Origin: Spirochaetae bacterium HGW-Spirochaetae-3
GTDB taxonomy: Bacteria; Spirochaetota; Spirochaetia; Treponematales; UBA12059
Reading direction: 5' to 3'
Assembly (NCBI GenBank): GCA_002839315.1
Contig: PGXV01000003.1
Span: 1 to 64,000 of the forward strand
Length of the DNA stretch: 64,000 bases
This document shows, one piece after another, positions 24,741 through 32,382 of the stretch. A program made the translations under genes and the position numbers. A model generated the notes under the pieces. That model worked only from the letters and a program-made list of their open reading frames with translations, made no database searches and was not told the origin of the DNA. Positions within the stretch are counted from its first letter, which is position 1; each line of letters starts with the position of its first letter.

Positions 24741-25673
24741 TCATTCCCCGCGCAGTCGCGGGTCGAGCGCGTCCCGGAGGCCGTCGCCCAAGAGGTTAAG
24801 CGCGAGCATCGTCGTGCTGATGAAGAAGGCCGGGAAGAACAGCTTGAGCGGATAGATCGACAGGGTCTGCGAACCCTCGCGGGCCAGGAGGCCCCAGCTG
24901 CATTCCGGCGGCTGTATGCCGAGGCCTATGAAGGACAGGAAGGCCTCGGTGAAGATGGCGTTGGGTATGGCCATCATGGTATTCGTGATGATGAGGCCCA
25001 TGAGGTTGGGCGCTATATGCCTGATCAATATGGTCGCGTCGGACGCGCCGAGCACGCGGGCGGCCGCCACGTAGTCGTTTTCCTTGATGCGCAGCACCTC
25101 GCCCCGGACGAATCGCGCCATGCCTATCCAACGCGTGATCACCATGGCGATGATCAGCGAGCCTATGCCCGGGGACATCACGACCATCATCAGGATGGCC
25201 ACGATGATATACGGTATGCCGTAGAGCACGTCGACGATGCGCATCAGGACCATGTCCAGCTTGCCGCCGTAATAGCCGGCGACGCCGCCGACGATGCCGC
25301 CGACGATGGTATTGAGCAGGGTGGCGACGAAGCCGATCATCAGCGACGTCCTGGCGCCCATCCATACGCGCGACCATAGGTCGCGGCCCAGCATGTCCGT
25401 GCCGAACCAGTGCTCGGCGCTCGGCAGGGCGTCGGTCGCCTTGGCGTCGGTCGCGGTATACGCGTAGCTCGTCATATACGGCCCGACGACGGACATGACG
25501 ACATAGAGCCCGACGACGCATAGCGCGATCGTGGCTATCTTGTTCGCCTTGAGGCGGCGCCAAGCGTCCTTCCAGTACGTAAGGTTGGGCCGCTCGATGG
25601 ATTCCATCTTGTCGCGGTCCTTGCCTACGCGTTCGAAGAGGGTCCTATCCAGGGTCTCGCTCGTAGCTTCCAC
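24741..25673 (-). CDS. oppC: Oligopeptide ABC transporter permease OppC
   Basis: The 310-residue permease has a cytoplasmic N-terminal segment with 'NLTYWKDAWRRLKANKIATIAL' typical of OppC. The 'HWFGTDMLGRDLWSRVWMGAR' motif follows, and the coupling loop 'EVLRIKENDYVAAARVLGAS'. About six membrane helices are present. It forms the pore with OppB, three bases upstream. Confidence 0.93.
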   Translation of the reverse strand: MEATSETLDRTLFERVGKDRDKMESIERPNLTYWKDAWRRLKANKIATIALCVVGLYVVMSVVGPYMTSYAYTATDAKATDALPSAEHWFGTDMLGRDLWSRVWMGARTSLMIGFVATLLNTIVGGIVGGVAGYYGGKLDMVLMRIVDVLYGIPYIIVAILMMVVMSPGIGSLIIAMVITRWIGMARFVRGEVLRIKENDYVAAARVLGASDATILIRHIAPNLMGLIITNTMMAIPNAIFTEAFLSFIGLGIQPPECSWGLLAREGSQTLSIYPLKLFFPAFFISTTMLALNLLGDGLRDALDPRLRGE

Positions 25674-25676
25674 AGG

Positions 25677-26597
25677 TCACCTCCGGGAGACGCGTATGCG
25701 CGGGTCGATAATCCCGTACAGGATATCGACGATGAAATTAGCCGACACGAGGAAGGCGCCGAAGAAGACCGTCATGCCGAGGACCAGGGTATAGTCCAAG
25801 GACTGGACGCTGGTCACGTAGAACTTTCCCATGCCGGGTATCGCGAATATCGACTCGATGACGAAGGTCCCGGTCAGGACGCTCGCGGTGATCGGGCCGA
25901 GTATGGTTACGATGGGCAGGATCGCGTTTCGTATCATATGCTTCCAGACGATCCTGAACCGCGAGGCGCCCTTGGCCATGGCGGTCTTGATGTAGTCCTG
26001 CTGTACCACCTCGAGCATGCTGGAGCGCATCAGCCTCGAAACGAGCGCCAGCGTATAGAAGCCGAGGCCTATGGACGGCAGCACCGTGTACGCGAAGCCC
26101 TTGTACTGGGCTATGGGCAGCAGGCCCCAGCGTATGCCGAAGAAGTACTGCAGCACGTATCCCATGATGAAGTCCGGTATCGACGTGCCGATCATGGCCA
26201 CGACGACGCACACCGCGTCTATCGGCTTCTTCCTGTTGAGCGCCGACACGATGCCGAGGGTCAGCCCGACGGACACCGCGATGGCGAGGGCCCGTAGGCC
26301 GAGGTCGGCGGAGTACGGGAAGGCCTTGGCGATGATATCGTTGACGGTAGCGTTGGCGTACTTCATCGAATAGCCGAGGTCGCCCTTGGCGAGCTGCCCG
26401 ATATAAATAACGTACTGTTGCAGGATAGGCTTATCGAAGCCGTAATATCGCTCAAGGTTCTGACGTATCTGCGGCGTTATCTTCTCGCTGGAGAACGGAT
26501 CTCCCGGCATCAGCCGGACCAGCGCGAAGACTACCGTCACGAGCACGAACAGGGTAGCGAGCGATATGACTATCCGTTTGGCGATGTATCGTCCCAA
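25677..26597 (-). CDS. oppB: Oligopeptide ABC transporter permease OppB
   Basis: The 306-residue permease starts 'MGRYIAKRIVISLATLFVLV', with 'RLMPGDPFSSEKITPQ' in the first periplasmic loop and the coupling helix 'MLEVVQQDYIKTAMAKGAS'. It contains six helices in the DppB/OppB arrangement and ends 'YGIIDPRIRVSR', a common OppB ending. A strong hairpin lies between it and oppA. Confidence 0.93.
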   Translation of the reverse strand: MGRYIAKRIVISLATLFVLVTVVFALVRLMPGDPFSSEKITPQIRQNLERYYGFDKPILQQYVIYIGQLAKGDLGYSMKYANATVNDIIAKAFPYSADLGLRALAIAVSVGLTLGIVSALNRKKPIDAVCVVVAMIGTSIPDFIMGYVLQYFFGIRWGLLPIAQYKGFAYTVLPSIGLGFYTLALVSRLMRSSMLEVVQQDYIKTAMAKGASRFRIVWKHMIRNAILPIVTILGPITASVLTGTFVIESIFAIPGMGKFYVTSVQSLDYTLVLGMTVFFGAFLVSANFIVDILYGIIDPRIRVSRR

Positions 26598-26623
26598 GGC
26601 TCACCTCGATGCTTTGATTTAAA

Positions 26624-26662
26624 ACCCGGTTCCGGCGAGGGGCCCCCTCGCTGGAACCGGGT
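26624..26662 (-). terminator. Intercistronic hairpin between oppA and oppB
   Basis: A 17-19-bp inverted repeat (ACCCGGTTCC...GAGGGG with its near-complement) fills most of the 91-bp gap. There is no T-run, so partial termination or message protection, raising binding-protein levels over permease, is likely. Confidence 0.6.
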
Positions 26663-26688
26663 AAGGAGAGAGATCCTACGCTTAAGAC

Positions 26689-28299
26689 CTACTTGGCGGC
26701 CCTGTCGACGTAGACGAGGTCGTAGTTGGAGCCTATGAAGTACGTGGTCACGCCGGTGAAGGCGGGATTGATGAGCACGGACTCGCGGCGCAGCTGCATC
26801 GGCATGATAGCGCCGTCGGACAGCAGTTCCTTCTCGGCGTTGAACATCGCGTCCATGCGGGCGCGCTTGTCGGTGGTCTTCCTGGCGAACGCTATGTACT
26901 CGTCGTACTTGGCGCTCTTGTAGGAGCCGTGGTTGTACGGGGAGTCGCTCGTCCACAGCTCGAGGTACGTCATCGGGTCGGAATAGTCGGGCGCCCATCC
27001 GGAGAACACCATCTCGAAGGTCTTCTTGGCCTCCATGTCCAGGCGCTGGCGGTACGGTACCTGCCTGACGTTGATCTTGATGCCGAGGGTCTTCTGCAGC
27101 TGATCCTGGATTATCTCGGCCTGCGCCCTGGAGCGGTCGGTATCGGTAGTCAGGAATTCCAGCTCGATCTTCGACGGATCGACGATCTTGAGCGCGGACA
27201 TCGCGGCGGCCAGGTGCTCCTTGGCCTTCGCGGGATCGGCCTTCGTCCCGAAGCCGGCGTACGGATACTCGGCGCCGTACTCGGCGGCCACGCCGGCTAC
27301 CTGGGGCAGCACGTAGCGCGGGTTGGCTTCGTAGAGGCCCTTGGTGGTGATGTCGACGAAGTCCTGCCTGTCGACGGCGTAGTTGATCGCCAAGCGGAAA
27401 TCCTTGTTCGACAGCGGGCCCTTGGTAGCCATGTTAAGCTTGATGAAGTCGTTGGAGCCGTCGAAGTAGAATATCGCCCGGTCCCTGTACTTCTCGACGA
27501 AGGCGGGCGGCACGCGGACGAGGTCGAGGTCGCCGGCGTCGTACATGGCCAGCGCGGTGTTCTCGTCGGGCACGATGAGGATGTCTATCTCGTCGAGCTT
27601 GATCGCCGAGGCGTTCCAGTAGTTGGGGTTCTTTACGAGTATGAGGCGATCCTCGCGAGCCCAGCGCTCGACCATGAACGGGCCGTCGTACACGTTCTTC
27701 TCGGGCGTGGCGGCGAAATCCTTGCCGTACTGGGCCACGAGATCGGCCCTGGTGGCGCAGAACTGGCTCATCGACAGCATGCCCAGGAAATAGTCCGCGG
27801 GATACGCGAGCTGGATCTCCACGGTCTTGTCGTCGAGGGCCTTTACGCCGAGCCGATCGACAGGGAGCTTGCCGGAATTGACCGCCTCGGCGTTCTTGAG
27901 GAGGAGGCCGAGGAAGGAGTAGGGGCTGGCCGCGGCGGGATCCATGAGCCGGCGGATGCCGTACTCGAAATCCTGGGCCTTGATCGGCTGGCCGTCGCTC
28001 CACTTGGCGTCGCGGAGCTTCAGGGTATAGACGAGGCCGTCGGACGAGACCGTCCACGACTCGGCGATCCCCGGCGCGACGACGCCGTTGTCCATGCGGG
28101 TCAGGCCGTCGAAGATATGGATGGCTATCGTGCCGGACGGCATCGAATTGGCCATCTGCGGGTCGAGCGTCGGGATGTCCGACACGTATGAGAACCGGAA
28201 TACCTTGGGCGCGGACGCGTCGGCTTTTTCAGCCTTCGGCGCGCAACCGGTCGCGGCGAGCGCTAGGGCGCAAGCTACGACAGCCAGCAATCGTTTCAT
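26689..28299 (-). CDS. oppA: Oligopeptide-binding lipoprotein OppA
   Basis: A 536-residue SBP_bac_5-family protein. The lipoprotein signal is MKRLLAVVACALALAATGC. 'YVSDIPTLDPQMANSMPSG' and 'GIAESWTVSSDGLVYTLKLRDAKWSDGQPIKAQDF' are the family's signature strands. The C-lobe has 'PYRQRLDMEAKKTFEMVFSGWAPDYSDPMTYLE', like E. coli OppA. It binds peptides outside the membrane and delivers them to OppBCDF. It begins nine bases after the peptidase stop. AGGAGG precedes the ATG. Confidence 0.93.
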   Translation of the reverse strand: MKRLLAVVACALALAATGCAPKAEKADASAPKVFRFSYVSDIPTLDPQMANSMPSGTIAIHIFDGLTRMDNGVVAPGIAESWTVSSDGLVYTLKLRDAKWSDGQPIKAQDFEYGIRRLMDPAAASPYSFLGLLLKNAEAVNSGKLPVDRLGVKALDDKTVEIQLAYPADYFLGMLSMSQFCATRADLVAQYGKDFAATPEKNVYDGPFMVERWAREDRLILVKNPNYWNASAIKLDEIDILIVPDENTALAMYDAGDLDLVRVPPAFVEKYRDRAIFYFDGSNDFIKLNMATKGPLSNKDFRLAINYAVDRQDFVDITTKGLYEANPRYVLPQVAGVAAEYGAEYPYAGFGTKADPAKAKEHLAAAMSALKIVDPSKIELEFLTTDTDRSRAQAEIIQDQLQKTLGIKINVRQVPYRQRLDMEAKKTFEMVFSGWAPDYSDPMTYLELWTSDSPYNHGSYKSAKYDEYIAFARKTTDKRARMDAMFNAEKELLSDGAIMPMQLRRESVLINPAFTGVTTYFIGSNYDLVYVDRAAK

Positions 28300-28308
28300 G
28301 GTTTCCTC

Positions 28309-29382
28309 CTATATCTCGACGAGCTCTTTGGTAGTGCTCGTAAAGTCCTCGTAGCCGTCCTTCGTGACGAGCAGCTGATCCTCTATGCGGACGCCGCCCC
28401 AGTCGGGAATATAGATGCCCGGTTCCACGGTCATCACCATGCCCTCCGCCAGGACGTCGTCGGAACGCGGGCTTATGAACGGCAGCTCGTGCACGAACAG
28501 GCCGATGCCGTGGCCGATGCCGGTGTAGTGGTAGCCGAAGTACTTCGTGCCCTCGATCGGCTTCGTCGACGCGGCGAAGACGTCCTTGACGGAGGCGCCG
28601 GCCTTGACCGCGGCGATCGCGGCCTCGACCATCGATCGTTCGTAGGCGTATACTTCCTTCTGCTCGTCGGTCGCCCTTCCGACGACGACCGTCCTGGTCA
28701 TGTCGGCGAGGTAGCCACGGTACTGGCCGCCGAAGTCGATAAGCACGAAGTCGCCCTTCTCTATCTTCTTCTCCGACGGTATGCCGTGCAGAAGCGACGT
28801 CCTCTTGCCCGATATGAGTATCCCGCCGTAGGGCTTGGTGTCGGACCCTTCCCGCACGAGGTGGAGGGCGAGCAGGGCGGCGAGCTCCTTCTCGGTCATC
28901 CCCGGCTTTATATCGTCGTATAGCCTGGCCAGCGCGCGATCCGCTATGCCGCAGGAGATACGCAGCTTCTCTATCTCGTCGGGGCGCTTTATCTTCCGGT
29001 ATCCCTCTATCACGCCGGTCGTGGGAACCAGCCGGGCGGAGTCGCCGAACGCGTCGGACATCGTGGCGTGCGCCTTGAACGTAAGGAAATCGGCCTCGAA
29101 CGCGACGGAGCGGAGACCGGCCTTCTTCGCGAGGGAGGCGAGCGCCTCGGGAAGCGAAGGCGCCTCGTCGCGCCAGTTGACGATGGTAAGGCCGGGGCAT
29201 TCCTGAGCGGCCTGCTCCGTATACCGGGGGTCGGTAACGAACAAGGTCCGGTCCTTCGTTACGAGGAGATAGGAATCGTCGCCGGTATAGTCGGAAAGAT
29301 AGCGTACGTTCTCCGGGCGCATGACCAGGAATGATTCGAGATTATTCTCTGATAGATACGCGGTAAGCATACGTAATGGCAC
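28309..29382 (-). CDS. Xaa-Pro aminopeptidase (M24B family)
   Basis: The 357-residue enzyme removes N-terminal residues preceding proline. It has a creatinase-like N-terminal domain (1-130) and a pita-bread metallopeptidase domain. The five metal ligands are visible: Asp in 'VLIDFGGQY', Asp in 'ADMTRTV', His in 'GIGHGIGL', Glu in 'MTVEPGIYI' and Glu in 'VRIEDQLLV'. Start is GTG 29382, preceded by GGAGG at six bases; ATG 29370 lacks such a site. It leads the opp operon, nine bases before oppA, so imported proline-containing peptides are probably degraded by it in the cytoplasm. Confidence 0.92.
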   Translation of the reverse strand: MPLRMLTAYLSENNLESFLVMRPENVRYLSDYTGDDSYLLVTKDRTLFVTDPRYTEQAAQECPGLTIVNWRDEAPSLPEALASLAKKAGLRSVAFEADFLTFKAHATMSDAFGDSARLVPTTGVIEGYRKIKRPDEIEKLRISCGIADRALARLYDDIKPGMTEKELAALLALHLVREGSDTKPYGGILISGKRTSLLHGIPSEKKIEKGDFVLIDFGGQYRGYLADMTRTVVVGRATDEQKEVYAYERSMVEAAIAAVKAGASVKDVFAASTKPIEGTKYFGYHYTGIGHGIGLFVHELPFISPRSDDVLAEGMVMTVEPGIYIPDWGGVRIEDQLLVTKDGYEDFTSTTKELVEI

Positions 29383-29611
29383 GAAACACCTCCAATGTGT
29401 TTTTAATGAAGCGCAGATCTCGTATTCAAGACATATTTACCTGATATATCAGCCATGATAAACGCTAATCGTCGTAAGTCAAGGAAAAAAACCCATGCCG
29501 TAGCGGGGCGGTACGGCAAACCCGGATTCCGTATACAGCTATGTCACGAAAGGAATCGACGCTTTTCAATCGGGCGCTTGCGCTTACCGCGCGGCTCGCG
29601 TATTATCGGCC

Positions 29612-30145
29612 ATGGATAAGTACAGGTTCACCTACCAGGACATCCACCGTACGGTTCGCGATCTATCCGATCGCATCGTCGCGGCCGGATACGGGACTGA
29701 CGTGATAGTCGCCATAGGCTCGGGCGGCTATATCCCCGCGCGCATGCTGCGCACCTTCATCAACAAGCCCATACTAGCGGTAGGCATCGCCTACTACGAC
29801 CAGAACAACCAGCCGACCGACAACCCGCGCAAGGTGCAGTGGATAGAAGAGGCCGAGCGCCAGCTCAGGGGCAAGCGCATCCTGCTCGTCGACGAGGTCG
29901 ACGATTCGCGGGTTACGCTCGAGTACTGCGTACGCGAGCTCCTGTCTCACCATCCCGCGTCCATCGCCGTCGCGGTGCTGCACAACAAGCTCAAGGAGAA
30001 GCGCGGCGCCATGCCGCCCGAGGTCTCGCTCTACCTGTCCGGCCTCGACATCGAGGACAAGTGGGTATGCTACCCATGGGACGCCGAGGACATAGACGCG
30101 CACGACCGCGACGCCGCGACCGTCGCCGCCGGCGGAACCGTCTAG
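29612..30145 (+). CDS. Phosphoribosyltransferase (xanthine/guanine type)
   Basis: The 177-residue protein has a type I PRTase fold. The PRPP-binding loop is 'RILLVDEVDDSRVTLEYC' at about residues 90-107, and 'DVIVAIGSGGYIPARML' is the N-terminal strand-loop. It resembles small purine PRTases of the Gpt/xanthine-guanine type, which convert bases to nucleotides with PRPP; the exact base is not determined. 'EDKWVCYPWDAEDID' near the end is a typical hood region of this subgroup. A folate gene starts six bases downstream, so the two are probably co-transcribed. Confidence 0.8.
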   Translation: MDKYRFTYQDIHRTVRDLSDRIVAAGYGTDVIVAIGSGGYIPARMLRTFINKPILAVGIAYYDQNNQPTDNPRKVQWIEEAERQLRGKRILLVDEVDDSRVTLEYCVRELLSHHPASIAVAVLHNKLKEKRGAMPPEVSLYLSGLDIEDKWVCYPWDAEDIDAHDRDAATVAAGGTV

Positions 30146-30150
30146 CTACC

Positions 30151-30756
30151 TTGGGCGAAGAAGACGTATCGGCGCTGAAAGCCGGGCAGAGGAAGGCCGC
30201 GAAGCGCATGCTCGCGGCCGTAGCGCCGGACGACCGCGCCGCCGCATCGAAGAACGCCGTCAAGGCGGTCTCGGCGCTCGGCTCGTGGCCCGGCGCCGGG
30301 CTCGTGCTCGCGTTCCTGTCGATGCCGACGGAGCTGGATACCCTTCCCGTCGTCGAGGCGGCTCTCGCGGCCGGCAAGCGCGTCGCGGTACCGAGGATCA
30401 GCGGCGACGACATAGAGTTCGTCGAGCTGACCGTCGGCTGGAGGAGCTGGCCCCGCGACCGCTGGGACATACCGGCGCCCCCGGAATCGCTACCGCCCGT
30501 ACGCGTCGCCGACATGGCGAGGACGCCGACCCTGGCCCTCGTGCCCGGCCTGGCCTTCGACCGCGGCGGAGGCCGGCTCGGGCGCGGCAAGGGCTACTAC
30601 GACCGCTTCCTTTCGGCGCTCACGGCCGCGCGGGCCCGCCTCGGGAACGAGGCCGCGCCGTTCTCCGCCATAGGCCTGGGGTACTCGTTCCAGCTCGTCG
30701 CACGCGTTCCGACCGACGAGCGCGACAGGCCCCTGGACGGGCTCGCGCTGTGCTAG
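30151..30756 (+). CDS. 5-formyltetrahydrofolate cyclo-ligase
   Basis: This approximately 201-residue enzyme converts 5-formyl-THF to 5,10-methenyl-THF using ATP. The family motif is 'GGRLGRGKGYYDRFL' at about residues 144-158, preceded by 'TLALVPGLAFD'. The basic N-terminal helix 'KAGQRKAAKRMLAAV' matches the family start. I use TTG 30151, six bases after the previous stop, because a start at ATG 30208 would remove that helix. There is no strong ribosome site, so translation may be coupled to the upstream PRTase gene. Confidence 0.85.
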   Translation: MGEEDVSALKAGQRKAAKRMLAAVAPDDRAAASKNAVKAVSALGSWPGAGLVLAFLSMPTELDTLPVVEAALAAGKRVAVPRISGDDIEFVELTVGWRSWPRDRWDIPAPPESLPPVRVADMARTPTLALVPGLAFDRGGGRLGRGKGYYDRFLSALTAARARLGNEAAPFSAIGLGYSFQLVARVPTDERDRPLDGLALC

Positions 30757-30810
30757 TCGGCGCGTTACACTGTAGCGGACGCTTCACTATAGATCGCAAG
30801 GAGAGACGTA

Positions 30811-31287
30811 ATGCACGCGAAGAAACGCATAGCGCTGGTAGCGCACGACTATAGGAAAGCCGACCTCGTCGGCTGGGTGGAGTATAACTGGCGCTCGCTG
30901 CTCAAGCACGACCTGATATGCACCGGAACGACGGGCCGCCTGGTCTCGGAGACGATAGAGCGCAAGCGGGTTACGGAAGGCGGGGCGAGCGCGCCGAAGT
31001 CGAACATTCGGCTGCTCAAGTCGGGCCCGCTCGGCGGCGACCAGCAACTGGGCGCGCTGATATCCGAGGGCGATATCGACGCGGTGATATTCTTCTGGGA
31101 CCCGATGTCGCCCCAGCCGCACGACGTCGACGTCAAGGCGTTGCTCCGGATAGCGGTCGTCTACAACATTCCTATGGCGTGCAACCGCTCCACGGCCGAC
31201 TTCATGATTTCAAGCCCGCTGTTCGACAAGCCCTACGATCCCATCGTCAAGGACTACAGCTCGTACATACAGCGCAAGGTCGACTAA
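30811..31287 (+). CDS. mgsA: Methylglyoxal synthase
   Basis: The 158-residue enzyme converts dihydroxyacetone phosphate to methylglyoxal and phosphate, a glycolytic overflow route. 'IALVAHDYRKADLVGW' and 'LICTGTTGRLV' form the phosphate site. 'LKSGPLGGDQQLGALI' carries the catalytic Asp, and 'FFWDPMSPQPHDVDVKALLRIAVVYNIPMACNRSTADF' is the most conserved core. GGAG lies before ATG 30811. Its TAA stop overlaps the TAG of the convergent rlmN-type gene in the 4-base sequence CTAA. Confidence 0.95.
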   Translation: MHAKKRIALVAHDYRKADLVGWVEYNWRSLLKHDLICTGTTGRLVSETIERKRVTEGGASAPKSNIRLLKSGPLGGDQQLGALISEGDIDAVIFFWDPMSPQPHDVDVKALLRIAVVYNIPMACNRSTADFMISSPLFDKPYDPIVKDYSSYIQRKVD

Positions 31288-32348
31288 GCGCCCGGGCGCC
31301 CGCCGGACCGGGCCGCGGGGCCGCCGAGCTGCCCGCAGGCGGCCATCAGTCCGCGGCCGCGCGGCGAGCGGACGCGCACCTGTAGCCCGGCGCTTGCCAG
31401 CGACGCGGCGAAGGCGTCGACCTCCCGCTCGGTCGGGGCCCGGCCTATCGGCTCGGAGCCGGGATTATACGGTATCACGTTGACGAGCGCCCTGCCCGCC
31501 CGCGCGACGAAGGCCGCGACGCCGGCCGCGGCGCCCGGGCCGTCATTGACGCCGGGTATGAGGCAGTAGTTTACGCCCAGGGCGAAGTTGCGACGCGACG
31601 GGAACGCCGCGAGCGCCGCCGACAGGGCTTCGAGCCCGTAGGCCCGTCCCGCCGGCATCAAACGGGAACGCGTCGCGTCTTCCGGGGCGTTGAGGCTGAC
31701 CGACAGGCCCAGCCTACGGTAACCGAGGGCCCTGAGCCGGGCTATTCCGTCCGGCAGCCCGACCGTGCAGACGGTTACCCGTTCCTGGGCCAGGCCAAGC
31801 CCCGCCTGCTCGAACAGCACGGCCAGGGCCCCCGATAGCCCGTCGATATTATCGAGGGGCTCTCCCATGCCCATGAACACGATATTGCGGAATTCCCATC
31901 CGAGCGCTACCCGCGCCGTCACCGCCTGGGCGACGATCTCGGCGGACGACAGGTTCCGCTCCAGGCCCGCCCGTCCCGTCTCGCAGAACGCGCAACCCAT
32001 GCGGCAGCCGACCTGCGAAGAGACGCAGAGGGTCGCCTTGCCTCCCGGGGACGGTATACGCACGCACTCGACGGTCGCGCCGTCCGACAGGACGAGAACG
32101 GCCTTGCTCGTCGCGCCGAATTCGCCGTCCTCCTCCGCGACGCGGGCGGGTTCCAGGAGCCCGGCGAAGAAGCGCGGGAACAAGGCTTCCGCGTCGACGC
32201 GCGACAGGTAGCGCGCCGGTTCCCATCGGCCCTCGCGAAGGGCCGCCGAATACGCGGCGCGCAGGTTGGCGGCCTTTCCGGGGCCGAGGCCGGCGAGCGC
32301 CGTGAACGCGGGGAACGTCAGGCCGAATATGTCTGAGCGGTTATCCAT
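31284..32348 (-). CDS. rlmN: RlmN-type 23S rRNA/tRNA adenine-C2 methyltransferase (radical SAM)
   Basis: The 354-residue radical SAM enzyme has the cluster motif CxxxCxxC as 'GCRMGCAFCETGRAGLERNL'. 'FMGMGEPLDN' follows, and the conserved 'LPDGIARLRALG', 'LSVSLNAPEDATRSRLMP' and 'YCLIPGVNDG' segments. Near the C-terminus, 'LMAACGQL' holds the second catalytic Cys. It methylates C2 of A2503 in 23S rRNA and A37 in some tRNAs. I start at ATG 32348; the in-frame codons to 32381 have no ribosome site. Confidence 0.9.
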   Translation of the reverse strand: MDNRSDIFGLTFPAFTALAGLGPGKAANLRAAYSAALREGRWEPARYLSRVDAEALFPRFFAGLLEPARVAEEDGEFGATSKAVLVLSDGATVECVRIPSPGGKATLCVSSQVGCRMGCAFCETGRAGLERNLSSAEIVAQAVTARVALGWEFRNIVFMGMGEPLDNIDGLSGALAVLFEQAGLGLAQERVTVCTVGLPDGIARLRALGYRRLGLSVSLNAPEDATRSRLMPAGRAYGLEALSAALAAFPSRRNFALGVNYCLIPGVNDGPGAAAGVAAFVARAGRALVNVIPYNPGSEPIGRAPTEREVDAFAASLASAGLQVRVRSPRGRGLMAACGQLGGPAARSGGRPGA

Positions 32349-32382
32349 AGGCGCCGAGTGTAGCCCGGGCCGGGCGTCCACG

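Noticed and set aside
26929-28191. A 420-codon plus-strand frame
   Set aside because: It lies antisense to oppA, whose signal peptide and family motifs are clear.
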